A stretch of DNA of 64,000 nucleotides from JAFECT01 sp036501825. Its GTDB lineage: Bacteria; Pseudomonadota; Alphaproteobacteria; Caulobacterales; Caulobacteraceae. A program made the position numbers and the translations under genes. The notes beneath the pieces are model-generated. The model searched no databases. It worked only from the letters and a program-made list of their open reading frames with translations, and had not been told where the DNA came from. Positions within the stretch are counted from its first letter, which is position 1, and each line of letters begins with the position of its first letter. Shown piece by piece: positions 54,563 to 63,286 of the stretch. The DNA lies in contig DASXZP010000013.1 in NCBI GenBank assembly GCA_036501825.1, forward strand, positions 1 through 64,000, read 5' to 3'.

Positions 54563-55615
54563 TCAGGTTCCCGTCACGCGGCGCAGCACCTGCTCGACGT
54601 GCGCAATCGGCGTGTCGGGCAAGATGCCGTGGCCGAGGTTGAACACATAGGGCCCCTTGCCCCAGCAGCCGAGCATCGCGTCCACCCGCCGGTCGAGGGC
54701 GTCACCGCCGGCGCGCAGCAACAGTGGATCGAGCGCGCCCTGGATCGGCCTGCGCGCCTGCACCTCGACGCCGAGCGGCAGCGACACGGCGGTGTCGAGC
54801 GCCACCGCATTGACCTCCACGCTCTGCGCGTAGTGGATCAGCTTCGAGCCGGCGCCGCGCGGGAAGCCGATCACCGGCGTCGCCACGCCCAGCGCACGCA
54901 GCCGTCCGACCAGTTTGCGGTGCGGTCCGATCACCAGCCGTTCGAACAGATCGTCGGGCAAACCTTCCGCCCACGACTCGAACAACTGCAGCGCTTGCGC
55001 CCCGGCCGCCGCCTGCATGGCCAGATAGCGCGCCGTCGCCTCCACCAGCACGTCGAGCAGCCGGTCGACCTCCTCGCATCGTTCGTAGGCGAAGCGTCGC
55101 ACCGACGCGCGGTCCTCGCGGCCTTGGCTGTCGAGCATGTAGGTCGCCACCGTCCACGGCGCCCCGGCGAAACCGATCAGGGCGCGTTCCGGCTCCAGAT
55201 CAGCGCGCACCCGCTTCAGGCTCTCCCCGACATTGCCGAGCGCCTCAGCCACGTCGTCGATCTTCTTCCGCATCGCCTCGACGTCCGGCAACGGACCGAG
55301 CTTGGGTCCTGCGCCCGCTTCGAAACCAACCTGCTGGCCCAGCGCCTTGGGCACCAGCAGGATGTCGGCAAAGATGATCGCCGCATCGAAGGGAAAGCGC
55401 CGCATGGGCTGCAGCGTCGCTTCCGCCGCCATCTCCGGGTTCAGACAAAAGGCGACGAAGTCCGGGGCTTTCGCCCTCAGCGCGCGGTATTCCGGCAGAT
55501 ACCGTCCCGCCTGACGCATGAACCAGACCGGAGGACGCGACGTCGTCTCCCCGTTCAGGGCGCGAAGGAAAAGCGGAATGTCAGGACGAAGCTCGCTGGC
55601 CATCGACAGGCTCAT
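54563..55615 (-). CDS. hemE: Uroporphyrinogen decarboxylase
   Basis: 350 residues from the ATG at 55615 (others at 55603 and a TTG at 55624). FLRALNGETTSRPPVWFMRQAGRYLPEYRALR holds the substrate arginines, FDAAIIFADILLVPKALGQQVGF the Asp, GFAGAPWTVATYML the second motif, and the C-terminus YVFNLGHGILPDTPIAHVEQVL closes the family pattern. Decarboxylates uroporphyrinogen III to coproporphyrinogen III. The gap upstream is the presumed chromosome origin. Confidence 0.97.
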   Translation of the reverse strand: MSLSMASELRPDIPLFLRALNGETTSRPPVWFMRQAGRYLPEYRALRAKAPDFVAFCLNPEMAAEATLQPMRRFPFDAAIIFADILLVPKALGQQVGFEAGAGPKLGPLPDVEAMRKKIDDVAEALGNVGESLKRVRADLEPERALIGFAGAPWTVATYMLDSQGREDRASVRRFAYERCEEVDRLLDVLVEATARYLAMQAAAGAQALQLFESWAEGLPDDLFERLVIGPHRKLVGRLRALGVATPVIGFPRGAGSKLIHYAQSVEVNAVALDTAVSLPLGVEVQARRPIQGALDPLLLRAGGDALDRRVDAMLGCWGKGPYVFNLGHGILPDTPIAHVEQVLRRVTGT

Positions 55616-56040
55616 AGGGCTCAAGGCCCGCGCCCCTCAATCCCTAATGAGAAGTTAAGATTAGATAGTAGGGAGTAGTAGGAGGCCGGGGTTGCGGGGA
55701 TAAGCCTGGGGTCCTCAGGGTCCGGATGATCGGCGCCGGGATCAAACCACATCGGGACCGCGGTTTTCCCCGCCCTGGGGATTACGGGGACGCCGGCGCA
55801 AGCGCCTCAGGGCCTTAAGACTTTCTTAACCCTTTCGGACCGGTCGCCTGGGCGCCGTCACGGAACAGTCTTATTCGCCCTCAGGCCGGGAAAACCCCTT
55901 TCCGCCCGCCTTGCGGACGGGGATAAAACCGTCACAAAGCCCACCGTCGTCCCGGGTGCGCGCCTGGCCCGGTCGCGCTAAAGGGTTTGTCCTCAGCCGT
56001 CCCCAGACCGTTCCCGCGGTCGATCAACCGAACCGTCCCC
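55616..56040. other. Chromosomal replication origin (oriC/Cori), inferred
   Basis: A 425-base non-coding gap between hemE and ppsR, the position of the origin in Caulobacter crescentus. It contains an AT-richer block at about 55639-55680, and two copies of the 9-mer CGGGGATAA (55695-55703 and 55918-55926). The 9-mer is complement of TTATCCCCG, 7/9 to the DnaA consensus TTATCCACA; a weaker copy TGGGGATTA lies at 55776-55784. It also has a perfect CtrA box TTAA-N7-TTAA at 55815-55829. No GANTC was found in it. Function is inferred from position and sites. Confidence 0.82.
55815..55829. promoter_or_regulatory. CtrA box in the origin
   Basis: TTAAGACTTTCTTAA, an exact TTAA-N7-TTAA. CtrA bound at such sites represses initiation at the Caulobacter origin. 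A half-type TTAA with a degenerate partner lies at 55655-55669. Confidence 0.72.
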
Positions 56041-56901
56041 ATGCTCCCACCCGGAAGCCCGCGCCTCGCCACCTATTTCCACGTCCACCTGGTGTCAGAC
56101 TCCACCGGCGAGACGCTGAACGCCATGGCCAAGGCGGTGGTCGCGCGCTTCGACGGCGTGATCCCGATCGAGCACATCTACGCCCTGGTGCGCTCGAAGA
56201 AGCAGCTCGAGCGGGTGCTGAACGAAATTGAGTCCGCGCCCGGCATCGTGCTGCACACAATCGTCGACAAGGAGCTGCGCAACGAGCTCGAGGACGGCTG
56301 CCGCCGGCTCGACATGCCCACCATCGCAGCCCTTGATCCGCTGGTGGGCGCCCTGTCGCGCTACCTGGGCGCCGCGACGCTGACCACCCGCGTCGGCGCC
56401 CAGCATGCGCTGGACAGCGACTACTTCAATCGGATGGAGGCGCTGAACTACGCCATCACCCACGACGACGCCGCCAACACCCACGATCTGGAAAGCGCCG
56501 ACGTGGTTCTGGTCGGCGTCAGCCGCACCTCCAAGACCCCCACCAGCATCTATCTCGCCAACCGCGGCGTGCGCACCGCCAACGTGCCCCTGGTGCCCGA
56601 GAGCGAGCCGCCGGCGTCGCTGTTCAATCTGAAATGGCCGCTGGTGGTGGGCCTGACCGTCTCGCCGGACCGCCTGATCCAGATCCGCCGCAACCGCCTG
56701 CTCAGCCTGAAGGAAGAGCGCGCCTCGTCCTATGTGGAAAGCGACGCCGTGCGCGAGGAGACCATCCGCGCGCGCCGCCTGTTCGAACGCCACGGCTGGC
56801 CCACCATCGACGTCACCCGCCGCTCGGTGGAAGAGACCGCCGCGGCAGTGCTGAACCTGCTGACCGAAAAGCGCTCGGGCCGCGTCGGCGTGCTTGCATG
56901 A
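56041..56901 (+). CDS. ppsR: Pyruvate,phosphate dikinase / PEP synthase regulatory protein (DUF299)
   Basis: 286 residues from the ATG at 56041. Bifunctional serine/threonine kinase and pyrophosphorylase acting on PPDK or PEP synthase. Seen: VHLVSDSTGETLNAMAKAVVARF at the start, NYAITHDDAANTHDLESADVVLVGVSRTSKTPTSIYLANRGVRTANVPLVP with the P-loop-like motif, and ...GWPTIDVTRRSVEETAAAVLNLL. In Caulobacter the orthologue (RP001) flanks the origin. First gene of a tightly packed ppsR-maf-aroE-coaE-dnaQ run. Confidence 0.95.
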   Translation: MLPPGSPRLATYFHVHLVSDSTGETLNAMAKAVVARFDGVIPIEHIYALVRSKKQLERVLNEIESAPGIVLHTIVDKELRNELEDGCRRLDMPTIAALDPLVGALSRYLGAATLTTRVGAQHALDSDYFNRMEALNYAITHDDAANTHDLESADVVLVGVSRTSKTPTSIYLANRGVRTANVPLVPESEPPASLFNLKWPLVVGLTVSPDRLIQIRRNRLLSLKEERASSYVESDAVREETIRARRLFERHGWPTIDVTRRSVEETAAAVLNLLTEKRSGRVGVLA

Positions 56902-57491
56902 CGGCGATCGTCCTCGCCTCGAAGAGCGCCGCGCGCGCGGCCATGCTGAAGAACGCGGGCGTGGCTTTCATCAGCGTCGGCGCCGGCGTCGACGAGGACA
57001 TCATCAAGCACGGCCTGCTGCGCCGCGGCTCCGCACCGTCGGAAATCGCGCGCGTGCTCGCCGAGGAAAAGGCCAAGGCCGCGTCGCTGAAACACGACGG
57101 CCTGGTGATCGGCGCCGACCAGACTCTCGATCTCGACGGCGCACTGATCGACAAGGTCGACAGTCTGGCGGACGCGCGTCAGCGGCTCGGTCGTCTGCGC
57201 GGCCGTGCTCACCGCCTGCACTCCGCCGTCGCGGTCGCGCGCGCCGGCGAACTGGTCTTCACCGAGGCCGACAGCGCGACCCTGTTCGCGCGCGACTTCA
57301 GCGACGCTTGGCTCGACGGCTATCTGGAGCGCAACGGGGTCGAGATTCTGGGTTCGGTCGGCTGCTACATGCTTGAGGGCGAAGGCGCCCAGCTGTTCGA
57401 CCGGGTCGCAGGCGACTATTTCACCATCCTCGGCCTACCGCTTCTGCCCCTGCTCGGCTTCCTGCGCGCCGAGGGCGCCATCGCCGCATGA
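56898..57491 (+). CDS. Maf/YhdE-type nucleotide pyrophosphatase
   Basis: 197 residues. IVLASKSAARAAMLKNAGVAF, VIGADQTLDLDGALIDKVDSLADARQRLGRLRGRAHRLHSAVAV and ERNGVEILGSVGCYMLEGEGAQLFDRVAGDYFTILGLPLLPLL match the Maf fold, which hydrolyses modified or non-canonical dNTPs. The usual LASxSPRR start is LASKSAARA here, so the subgroup is unclear. ATG overlaps the ppsR stop (ATGA) and the stop overlaps aroE. Confidence 0.88.
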   Translation: MTAIVLASKSAARAAMLKNAGVAFISVGAGVDEDIIKHGLLRRGSAPSEIARVLAEEKAKAASLKHDGLVIGADQTLDLDGALIDKVDSLADARQRLGRLRGRAHRLHSAVAVARAGELVFTEADSATLFARDFSDAWLDGYLERNGVEILGSVGCYMLEGEGAQLFDRVAGDYFTILGLPLLPLLGFLRAEGAIAA

Positions 57492-58339
57492 CCATCTCGG
57501 GTTCGGCGATTGTCGCGGGCATCGCGGGCCGCCCGGTGGCCCATTCGCTCAGCCCCCTGTTGCACAATCTCTGGATCGAGGCCCTGAATCTCGACGCCGC
57601 CTATGTGCCCTTCGCCCCGCAATTGGACGATTTCGAACGGTTCGTCCGTGGACTGAGGGGCGGAGCGATCCGGGGGTTCAACGTCACCGCCCCGTTCAAG
57701 GAACGGGCGCTGGCCCTGGCCGACGTGACCGACGCGGCGGCCCGCGACAGCGGCTCGGCCAACCTCCTGCTGTTCCACGAAACCGGCGAAATCGAAGCCC
57801 GCAGCACCGATGGCGCAGGCTTGCTGGCCGCCTTCGCCGAACAGGCCCCGCACCTCGACCTGACCGCGGGACCGGTGGTGATCCTCGGCGCCGGCGGGGC
57901 CGCGCGCGCCGCGGCCGCCGCTCTGGTAGAGGCCGGCGCGCCCAAGATCGCCATCCTCAACCGCACCGCGGCGCGCGCCGAAGAGCTGGTCTTCGCGCTG
58001 AAGGCCGACAGTCTGTCCGCCCACGGCCTAAGCGAGGCTGAAGCCCTCTTCCGCACCGCGCAGGTGGTGGTGAACGCCGCCGCCGGCGGGCCCGCGCCGC
58101 CGCTCGATACCCTGCCCGAAGGCGCGGCGGTGATGGACATGACTTACCGGCCGCTGGAGACCGGCCTGTTGCGCGCGGCCAAGGCGCGGGGGCTCACCCC
58201 GGTCGACGGCCTCGCCATGTTGATCAACCAGGCCAAGCCGTCCTTCGAGGCCTTCTTCGGCCAGGCCCCCCCGGACCTCGACGTGCGCAGCGCCGCCATC
58301 GCCGCGATGGACGCACCGCGTCTGCAGGCCTCGGCGTGA
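57488..58339 (+). CDS. aroE: Shikimate dehydrogenase
   Basis: 283 residues. AGRPVAHSLSPLLHNLWIEALNL, FNVTAPFKERALALAD (catalytic Lys), STDGAGLLAAFAEQ, the NADP loop ILGAGGAARAAAAALVEAG, ILNRTAARAEEL, VMDMTYRPLETGLLRAAKARGLTPVDGLAMLINQAKPSFEAFFG. Complete and of normal length. Reduces 3-dehydroshikimate. Overlaps maf and coaE by 4 bases. Confidence 0.96.
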   Translation: MTISGSAIVAGIAGRPVAHSLSPLLHNLWIEALNLDAAYVPFAPQLDDFERFVRGLRGGAIRGFNVTAPFKERALALADVTDAAARDSGSANLLLFHETGEIEARSTDGAGLLAAFAEQAPHLDLTAGPVVILGAGGAARAAAAALVEAGAPKIAILNRTAARAEELVFALKADSLSAHGLSEAEALFRTAQVVVNAAAGGPAPPLDTLPEGAAVMDMTYRPLETGLLRAAKARGLTPVDGLAMLINQAKPSFEAFFGQAPPDLDVRSAAIAAMDAPRLQASA

Positions 58340-58971
58340 TCGTCCTCGGCCTCACCGGCTCCATCGGCATGGGCAAGACCGCCACCGCGCGCCTGTTCGC
58401 CGAAGCCGGCGTCCCGGTCTGGGAGGCCGACCGTACGGTGCACGACCTCTACGCCCCCGGCGGCGCGGCCGTGGGGCCGGTGGGCGAAGCCTTTCCCTAC
58501 GCGATCGTCGACGGCGCGGTGGACCGCAAACGGCTGAGCGCCCTGCTGCACGCCCAGGCCGGAGCCTTCGAGCGGCTGGAGGCCATCGTCCACCCCCTGG
58601 TCCAGGCAAACCGCGCCCTCTTCCTGCAGGCCAATGCCTCCGCTCCGGTGGCGGTGCTCGACATCCCGCTGTTGTTCGAGACCGGCGCCGACGCCCTGGT
58701 CGATGCGGTGGCGGTGGTCAGCGCGCCGGAGGCACTGCAGCGCACGCGGGTGCTGGAGCGGCCCGGCATGGACGAGGCGACGCTTGCGGCGCTGCTGGAA
58801 CGCCAGACCCCCCACGCGGAAAAGCTCGAGCGCGCGGACTTCGTGGTCGACACCGCGCACGGCTTCGACGTTGCGCGCGATCAGGTGCGCACGATCCTGG
58901 GGACAGTGACCGCGCCGGACTTTCGGCCGCGGCGGAACAAACTGGACGCGCGCGGCGAACCCCCGCAATGA
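58336..58971 (+). CDS. coaE: Dephospho-CoA kinase
   Basis: 211 residues from the GTG at 58336, overlapping the aroE stop. P-loop GLTGSIGMGKTATARLF at the start, then VWEADRTVHDLYAPGG, LEAIVHPLV, VAVLDIPLLFETGADALVDAVAVVSAPEALQRTRVLERPGMDEATLAALL. Adds the 3'-phosphate to dephospho-CoA, the last step of CoA synthesis. Short C-terminal basic tail. Confidence 0.95.
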   Translation: MIVLGLTGSIGMGKTATARLFAEAGVPVWEADRTVHDLYAPGGAAVGPVGEAFPYAIVDGAVDRKRLSALLHAQAGAFERLEAIVHPLVQANRALFLQANASAPVAVLDIPLLFETGADALVDAVAVVSAPEALQRTRVLERPGMDEATLAALLERQTPHAEKLERADFVVDTAHGFDVARDQVRTILGTVTAPDFRPRRNKLDARGEPPQ

Positions 58972-58978
58972 TCGCCCC

Positions 58979-59713
58979 ATGAGCCGCGAGATCATCCTCG
59001 ACACCGAGACCACGGGTCTCGATCCCCAGTCGGGCCACCGGCTCATCGAAATCGGCTGCATCGAGATCGAGGATCTGCTGCCCACCGGGCGCAGCTTTCA
59101 CAAGACCATCGATCCCGAACGCCGCATCGATCCCGACGCCATCCGCGTGCACGGCATCACCGACGAGATGGTGCGCGGCAAGCCGAAGTTCGACGCCGTC
59201 TGCGACGAGCTGATCGACTTCATCGGCGACGCGCCGATCGTGGCGCACAACGCGGCCTTCGACCGCGGTTTCGTGAACTTCGAACTCGAACGCTGCGGCC
59301 GCGCGCCGATTGTCGAGGCGAAGTGGATCGACACCCTGGGCCTGGCGCAAAAGCGCTTTCCCGGCATGCACAACTCGCTCGACGCCTTGTGCAAACGCTT
59401 CAAGATTTCGCTGGCGGAACGCGAGAAGCATGGCGCGCTGATCGACTCGCGCCTGCTGGCCGCAGTCTATCTCGAACTGCGCGGCGGCAAGGAACGCGCG
59501 CTGGACCTCGGCCAGGCGGTTGTGCAGGTCGTCACGACCGAAGAGATCGTCATCGAAATCGCCACCTACGGCCCGCGCCCCCGCCCCCTGGCGCAACGCT
59601 CCACCCCGGAAGAACGCGCCCGACACGCGGCGTTCGTCAGCCAGATCCTCGGCGAAAAGTCGCTATGGACGTCGTGGTTCGCGGACGACGGTGCCGCGGC
59701 GCAGAGCGCCTAA
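58979..59713 (+). CDS. dnaQ: DNA polymerase III epsilon subunit (proofreading exonuclease)
   Basis: 244 residues. Exo I EIILDTETTGLDPQSGHRLIEIGCIEIE, Exo II APIVAHNAAFDRGFVNFEL, Exo III HGALIDSRLLAAVYLEL (HxAxxD). The C-terminus has residues that usually bind the alpha subunit. Starts 7 bases after the coaE stop. Convergent with secB, with 15 bases between stops. Confidence 0.96.
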   Translation: MSREIILDTETTGLDPQSGHRLIEIGCIEIEDLLPTGRSFHKTIDPERRIDPDAIRVHGITDEMVRGKPKFDAVCDELIDFIGDAPIVAHNAAFDRGFVNFELERCGRAPIVEAKWIDTLGLAQKRFPGMHNSLDALCKRFKISLAEREKHGALIDSRLLAAVYLELRGGKERALDLGQAVVQVVTTEEIVIEIATYGPRPRPLAQRSTPEERARHAAFVSQILGEKSLWTSWFADDGAAAQSA

Positions 59714-59728
59714 CCCAAACCGTCAGCC

Positions 59729-60223
59729 CTACGCGTTGCCGATCTGGCTGGCGTCGCCTTCCTGGGCCTTGCGGCTGGCGTAGATGGCGGCGAAGTCGAT
59801 CGGGTCCATCAGGAACGGCGGATAGAAGCCGCCGTCGGTCGAACAGGCCGCGACGATCTGGCGCGCGAACGGGAACAGATAGCGCGGCGCCTCGACCAGC
59901 AGGATCGGCTCCAGCTGATCGTCGGGAATGCCCACCACCTGGAACAGGCCGCCATAGACCAGCTCGACCTGGAACAGGGCGCCGTCCTTCACTGAGGCGC
60001 GGATCGACAGCTGCATGTCGACCTCGAACAGGCCGTCGCCGCGGCCCCGCGCGTTCATCTCGACACCCATGTCGATCTCGGGCTTGCCCTCGATGCGCAG
60101 CGACTCCGGCGCACGCGGGTTTTCGAAGCTGAGGTCGCGCACATACTGGGCCAGGACCCGAAAACCGGCGCCTGCGGCCGTCGGCTCGCCGGTCTCGGCG
60201 GTGGGCGTGGCGACGTCGGTCAT
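59729..60223 (-). CDS. secB: Protein-export chaperone SecB
   Basis: 164 residues. FRVLAQYVRDLSFENPRAPESLR, the SecB opening, then IDMGVEMNARGRGDGLFEVDMQLSIRASVKDGALFQVELVYGGLFQVVGIPDDQLEPILLVEAPRYLFPFARQIVAACSTDGGFYPPFLMDPIDFAAIYASRK. Keeps preproteins unfolded and hands them to SecA. The short acidic/Ala N-tail is normal. Confidence 0.96.
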   Translation of the reverse strand: MTDVATPTAETGEPTAAGAGFRVLAQYVRDLSFENPRAPESLRIEGKPEIDMGVEMNARGRGDGLFEVDMQLSIRASVKDGALFQVELVYGGLFQVVGIPDDQLEPILLVEAPRYLFPFARQIVAACSTDGGFYPPFLMDPIDFAAIYASRKAQEGDASQIGNA

Positions 60224-60383
60224 GGCGGAATTCTCTCCAGCGGCGCGGATTTCCCGGCCTGATCAATGGACCGGCGCTGCTATCACGGCGCCGCAGGGCG
60301 CGCAACGACGGGTGTTCTTGGTACGTTAAGCCCTATATTGGAGACTTGAGCCCTGAGGGCGACCCCGCGTCGAAGCCGCCAAA

Positions 60384-60995
60384 ATGTCCACACAGCTGAT
60401 CGTCATCCTGTTTGCCGCCGCGGTCGCCGCCTTTGTGCTGTACCGCCTCTACGACGTGCTGGGCCGCCGGGTCGGGCGCCAGCCCGAGGACGGCCCGATC
60501 CCGGGCGTTCCCCTCAAGCCCGAGGACCAGGCCAAGCCGGCCGAGCCCCCCGCGCTGGACGTCGCCGGCCTGTCGGCGCTGAAGGCGCGCGAGCCCGCCT
60601 TCGACATCGGCAAGTTCCTCGACGGCGCCCGTGACGCTTACCAGACCATCGTGAAGGCCTTCGCCATCGGCGATCGCACCGCACTGAAGACCCTCTTGAC
60701 CCCGACCGTCGACCGGTCCTTCGAGGCGGCGATTTCCCAGCGTGAGGCCGAAGGCCGCAGCCAGGCGACCGAGTTCCTGCACCCGCCCCGCGCCGACCTC
60801 GACCGGGTCGAGATCGCCGGCGACACCGCCCGCGCCCGCGTCCGGTTTCTGGCCGAGCTGCGCACCCGCTCCAAGGGCCCCGAGGGCGAGGCCGTGGACG
60901 ACCGCCGCACGGCGGAGTTCTGGACCTTCGAACGCCGCATCGGCGCCTCGGACCCGAACTGGATCCTCTCCCGCGTCGAAGCGGCCGAGGCCTGA
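60384..60995 (+). CDS. Tim44-like domain protein
   Basis: 203 residues. One N-terminal membrane segment (QLIVILFAAAVAAFVLYRLYDVLGRR, residues 4-29), a Pro/Gly-rich linker (PEDGPIPGVPLKPEDQ), then the Tim44 domain: FDIGKFLDGARDAYQTIVKAFAIGDRTALKTLLTPTVDRSFEAAISQREAEGRS, VRFLAELRTRSKG, and a C-terminal FWTFERRIGASDPNWILSRVEA. The alphaproteobacterial precursor of mitochondrial Tim44 (TimA), of unclear bacterial role. Between secB and mltA as in relatives. Confidence 0.93.
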   Translation: MSTQLIVILFAAAVAAFVLYRLYDVLGRRVGRQPEDGPIPGVPLKPEDQAKPAEPPALDVAGLSALKAREPAFDIGKFLDGARDAYQTIVKAFAIGDRTALKTLLTPTVDRSFEAAISQREAEGRSQATEFLHPPRADLDRVEIAGDTARARVRFLAELRTRSKGPEGEAVDDRRTAEFWTFERRIGASDPNWILSRVEAAEA

Positions 60996-62092
60996 TGCGG
61001 GCAGGGGGGCGTTGCGGCCTTCTCGCCTTCGGCCTGCTGCTCAGCGCCTGCGCCACCACCCCAAGCCCGCCGCCGCGTCATCCAATCACGCACGCAACAC
61101 CGCGGCCGGCGGTTGGTCCGCCACCGGAGCATAGGGCCACGCCGGCGTTGCCGCTGACCGCCCTCGCCGGTTGGTCGGGCGAAGACCACGCCGCCGCCTT
61201 TGCCGCCTATCGCGCGACCTGTCAGACCACGCGCCTCGATCCGGACGATTGCGCCGCCGCGCGCAAGGCCGGCGCCCTCGACGATCGCGACGCACAGCGT
61301 TTCTTCGAAGACCGTTTCAGCGCCGAACCGGTGGGCGAGACCGGCCTGCTCACCGGCTATTTCGCGCCCGAGTACGAGGCTCGCGAACAGCCCGACGAAA
61401 TCTTCTCCGCCCCGGTCCGTCCGCGCCCGGACGATCTGAAGCGCGGCCCCGACGGCAAGTTCCCGCCCTATCTGACCCGCGCCGAGATCGAGGCTCGGCC
61501 CGGTCCGGCGCTGGCCTTCATGCGGCCGGAGGATCTGTTCTTTCTGCAAATCCAGGGCTCCGGATACCTGGCGTTCCCGGACGGTCATCGGATGCGCGCG
61601 GCCTACGCCGCCGACAACGGCCAGCCGTTCAGGGGCGTCGCCGCGCCGCTGGCCGACCAGCACAAGCTCAAGCCGAACGAAACCAGCGGCGACCGCATCC
61701 GCCAGTGGCTCGCCGACCACCGCGGCGACGAGGCGCGCGCCATCACCGACCTCGACCCGCGCTATGTCTTCTTCGCGCTCGAGCCCGACGACGGCGGCCA
61801 GCCCAAAGGGTCCGCCGGCGCGCCGCTTCCGGCCGGCCGCGCCGTGGCCGTCGACCATCACGCCCACCAACTGGGCGAACTGTTGTGGATTCAATCCGAA
61901 CCCGGAACGTTCGACTCGTCTCCGTACCGACGCCTGGTCGTCGCGCTGGACGAAGGGGGCGCGATCAAGGGCCCCGCGCGCGCCGATCTCTACACCGGCC
62001 GCGGCGAGGCGGCGGGCCGCGAGGCCGGGCGGATCAAACAGCCGCTGACGCTCTATCGCCTGGTCCCGAAACGCGGGTCTTCGAACAATTGA
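60995..62092 (+). CDS. mltA: Membrane-bound lytic murein transglycosylase A
   Basis: 365 residues. Lipobox LLLSACATTP (cysteine about residue 19). The MltA domain: FFEDRFSAEPVGETGLLTGYFAPEYEAREQ, PDDLKRGPDGKFPPYLTRAEI, EDLFFLQIQGSGYLAFPDG. The C-terminal 3D domain ends VVALDEGGAIKGPARADLYTGRGEAAGREAGRIKQPLTLYRLVP. Cleaves peptidoglycan glycan strands to anhydro ends. The ATG overlaps the preceding stop by one base. Confidence 0.95.
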   Translation: MRAGGRCGLLAFGLLLSACATTPSPPPRHPITHATPRPAVGPPPEHRATPALPLTALAGWSGEDHAAAFAAYRATCQTTRLDPDDCAAARKAGALDDRDAQRFFEDRFSAEPVGETGLLTGYFAPEYEAREQPDEIFSAPVRPRPDDLKRGPDGKFPPYLTRAEIEARPGPALAFMRPEDLFFLQIQGSGYLAFPDGHRMRAAYAADNGQPFRGVAAPLADQHKLKPNETSGDRIRQWLADHRGDEARAITDLDPRYVFFALEPDDGGQPKGSAGAPLPAGRAVAVDHHAHQLGELLWIQSEPGTFDSSPYRRLVVALDEGGAIKGPARADLYTGRGEAAGREAGRIKQPLTLYRLVPKRGSSNN

Positions 62093-62138
62093 CGCGGCCT
62101 TCGCACGCCGCGACAGTCCGGCGGACTGAGGCCCTGCC

Positions 62139-63245
62139 ATGTCGCTGACCGCGCGCAACGCCGTCATTCTGATCGCCGTGGTCGCCGCGGGCGCGGCGCT
62201 CTTCTGGCTGCGCGAGATCCTGGCGCCCCTGGCGGTGGCCGCCTTCCTGCTGATCATGATCGACGCCCTGGCCGGCGCGGTTCGTCGCTGGGCGCCGTTC
62301 ATTCCGCGCGCGGCCAGCCTTCCGGCGGCGATTCTTCTGGTCACCGCGGCCTTTGTCGGATCGATCTGGATCGTCTTCGACGGCTTCCAGACCTTCGCCA
62401 CCAATCTCACCGGCCTGCACGCGCGGCTGAACACCATCTTCGCCGACGTCGCGAGCCGCTTCCACCTGGCCACGGCGCCGAGCTTCGACCAGCTCATCGC
62501 CAAGATCGAACCGCAGCAGTACCTCGGCAAACTGTCCGCCGCGGTCCAGGACGTCGGCTCCCAGCTTCTGTTCGTTCTGCTCTATCTCGGCTTCCTGCTC
62601 GCCGCGCGGCAGAGCTTCCGCAAGAAGATCGTCGCCATCTTCCCGCGCCGCGACGATCGCAAGGGCGCCCAGCACGTGTTCGACCGCGTGCGTTCGGGGG
62701 TCGAGAGCTACGTCTGGGTGCAGACGGTGCTCAACCTCGCCATCGCGGTCCTGTGTCTTTGCCTGATGCTGATCCTGGGGGTTCAGAACGCGCCCTTCTG
62801 GGCCTTCGTGATCTTCGTCACCGGTTACATCCCGTTCCTGGGCGCCATCATCGCCATGGTCGCGCCGCCGCTGTTCTTCCTCGTTGAGCCGCACACGGAG
62901 TACTGGCAGGCCGCGGTGCTGTTTCTCGGCATCTGGGCGATCCTGTTCGTGGTCGGAAACGTCTTCCTGCCGCGCATGCAGGGCAAGAGCATGAACATCG
63001 ACCCGGTGGTCGTCTTGCTCTCGCTGGCCTTCTGGGGCGCGCTGTGGGGTCTGCCGGGCGCCTTCCTGTCGACGCCGCTGACGGTGGTGGTGATGGCGAT
63101 CCTGGCCGAGTTCGAAGGCTCGCGCTGGGTGGCGATCCTGTTGTCGGGCGACGGCGAACCCTATCCGGTCGAACCGCCCGAGCCCGCCGGCGATCCCCGG
63201 CCGCCCGGCGAAAAGCCAAGGGAAAACTCCGTCACGGCGGCGTGA
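62139..63245 (+). CDS. AI-2E family transporter (TqsA/PerM-like)
   Basis: 368 residues with about seven or eight hydrophobic segments. Family features: REILAPLAVAAFLLIMI early, LLFVLLYLGFLLAAR, the block FVIFVTGYIPFLGAIIAMVAPPLFFLVE and VGNVFLPRMQGKSMNIDPVVVLLSLAFWGALWGLPGAFLSTPLTVVVMAIL. The Pro/Glu-rich tail is variable. Members include AI-2 exporters and Na+/H+-type carriers; substrate unknown. A C-rich hairpin array follows its stop. Confidence 0.88.
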   Translation: MSLTARNAVILIAVVAAGAALFWLREILAPLAVAAFLLIMIDALAGAVRRWAPFIPRAASLPAAILLVTAAFVGSIWIVFDGFQTFATNLTGLHARLNTIFADVASRFHLATAPSFDQLIAKIEPQQYLGKLSAAVQDVGSQLLFVLLYLGFLLAARQSFRKKIVAIFPRRDDRKGAQHVFDRVRSGVESYVWVQTVLNLAIAVLCLCLMLILGVQNAPFWAFVIFVTGYIPFLGAIIAMVAPPLFFLVEPHTEYWQAAVLFLGIWAILFVVGNVFLPRMQGKSMNIDPVVVLLSLAFWGALWGLPGAFLSTPLTVVVMAILAEFEGSRWVAILLSGDGEPYPVEPPEPAGDPRPPGEKPRENSVTAA

Positions 63246-63286
63246 GGCGACGACCCCCTTCAAATCCTATTCCGAGTCCCTATCTG

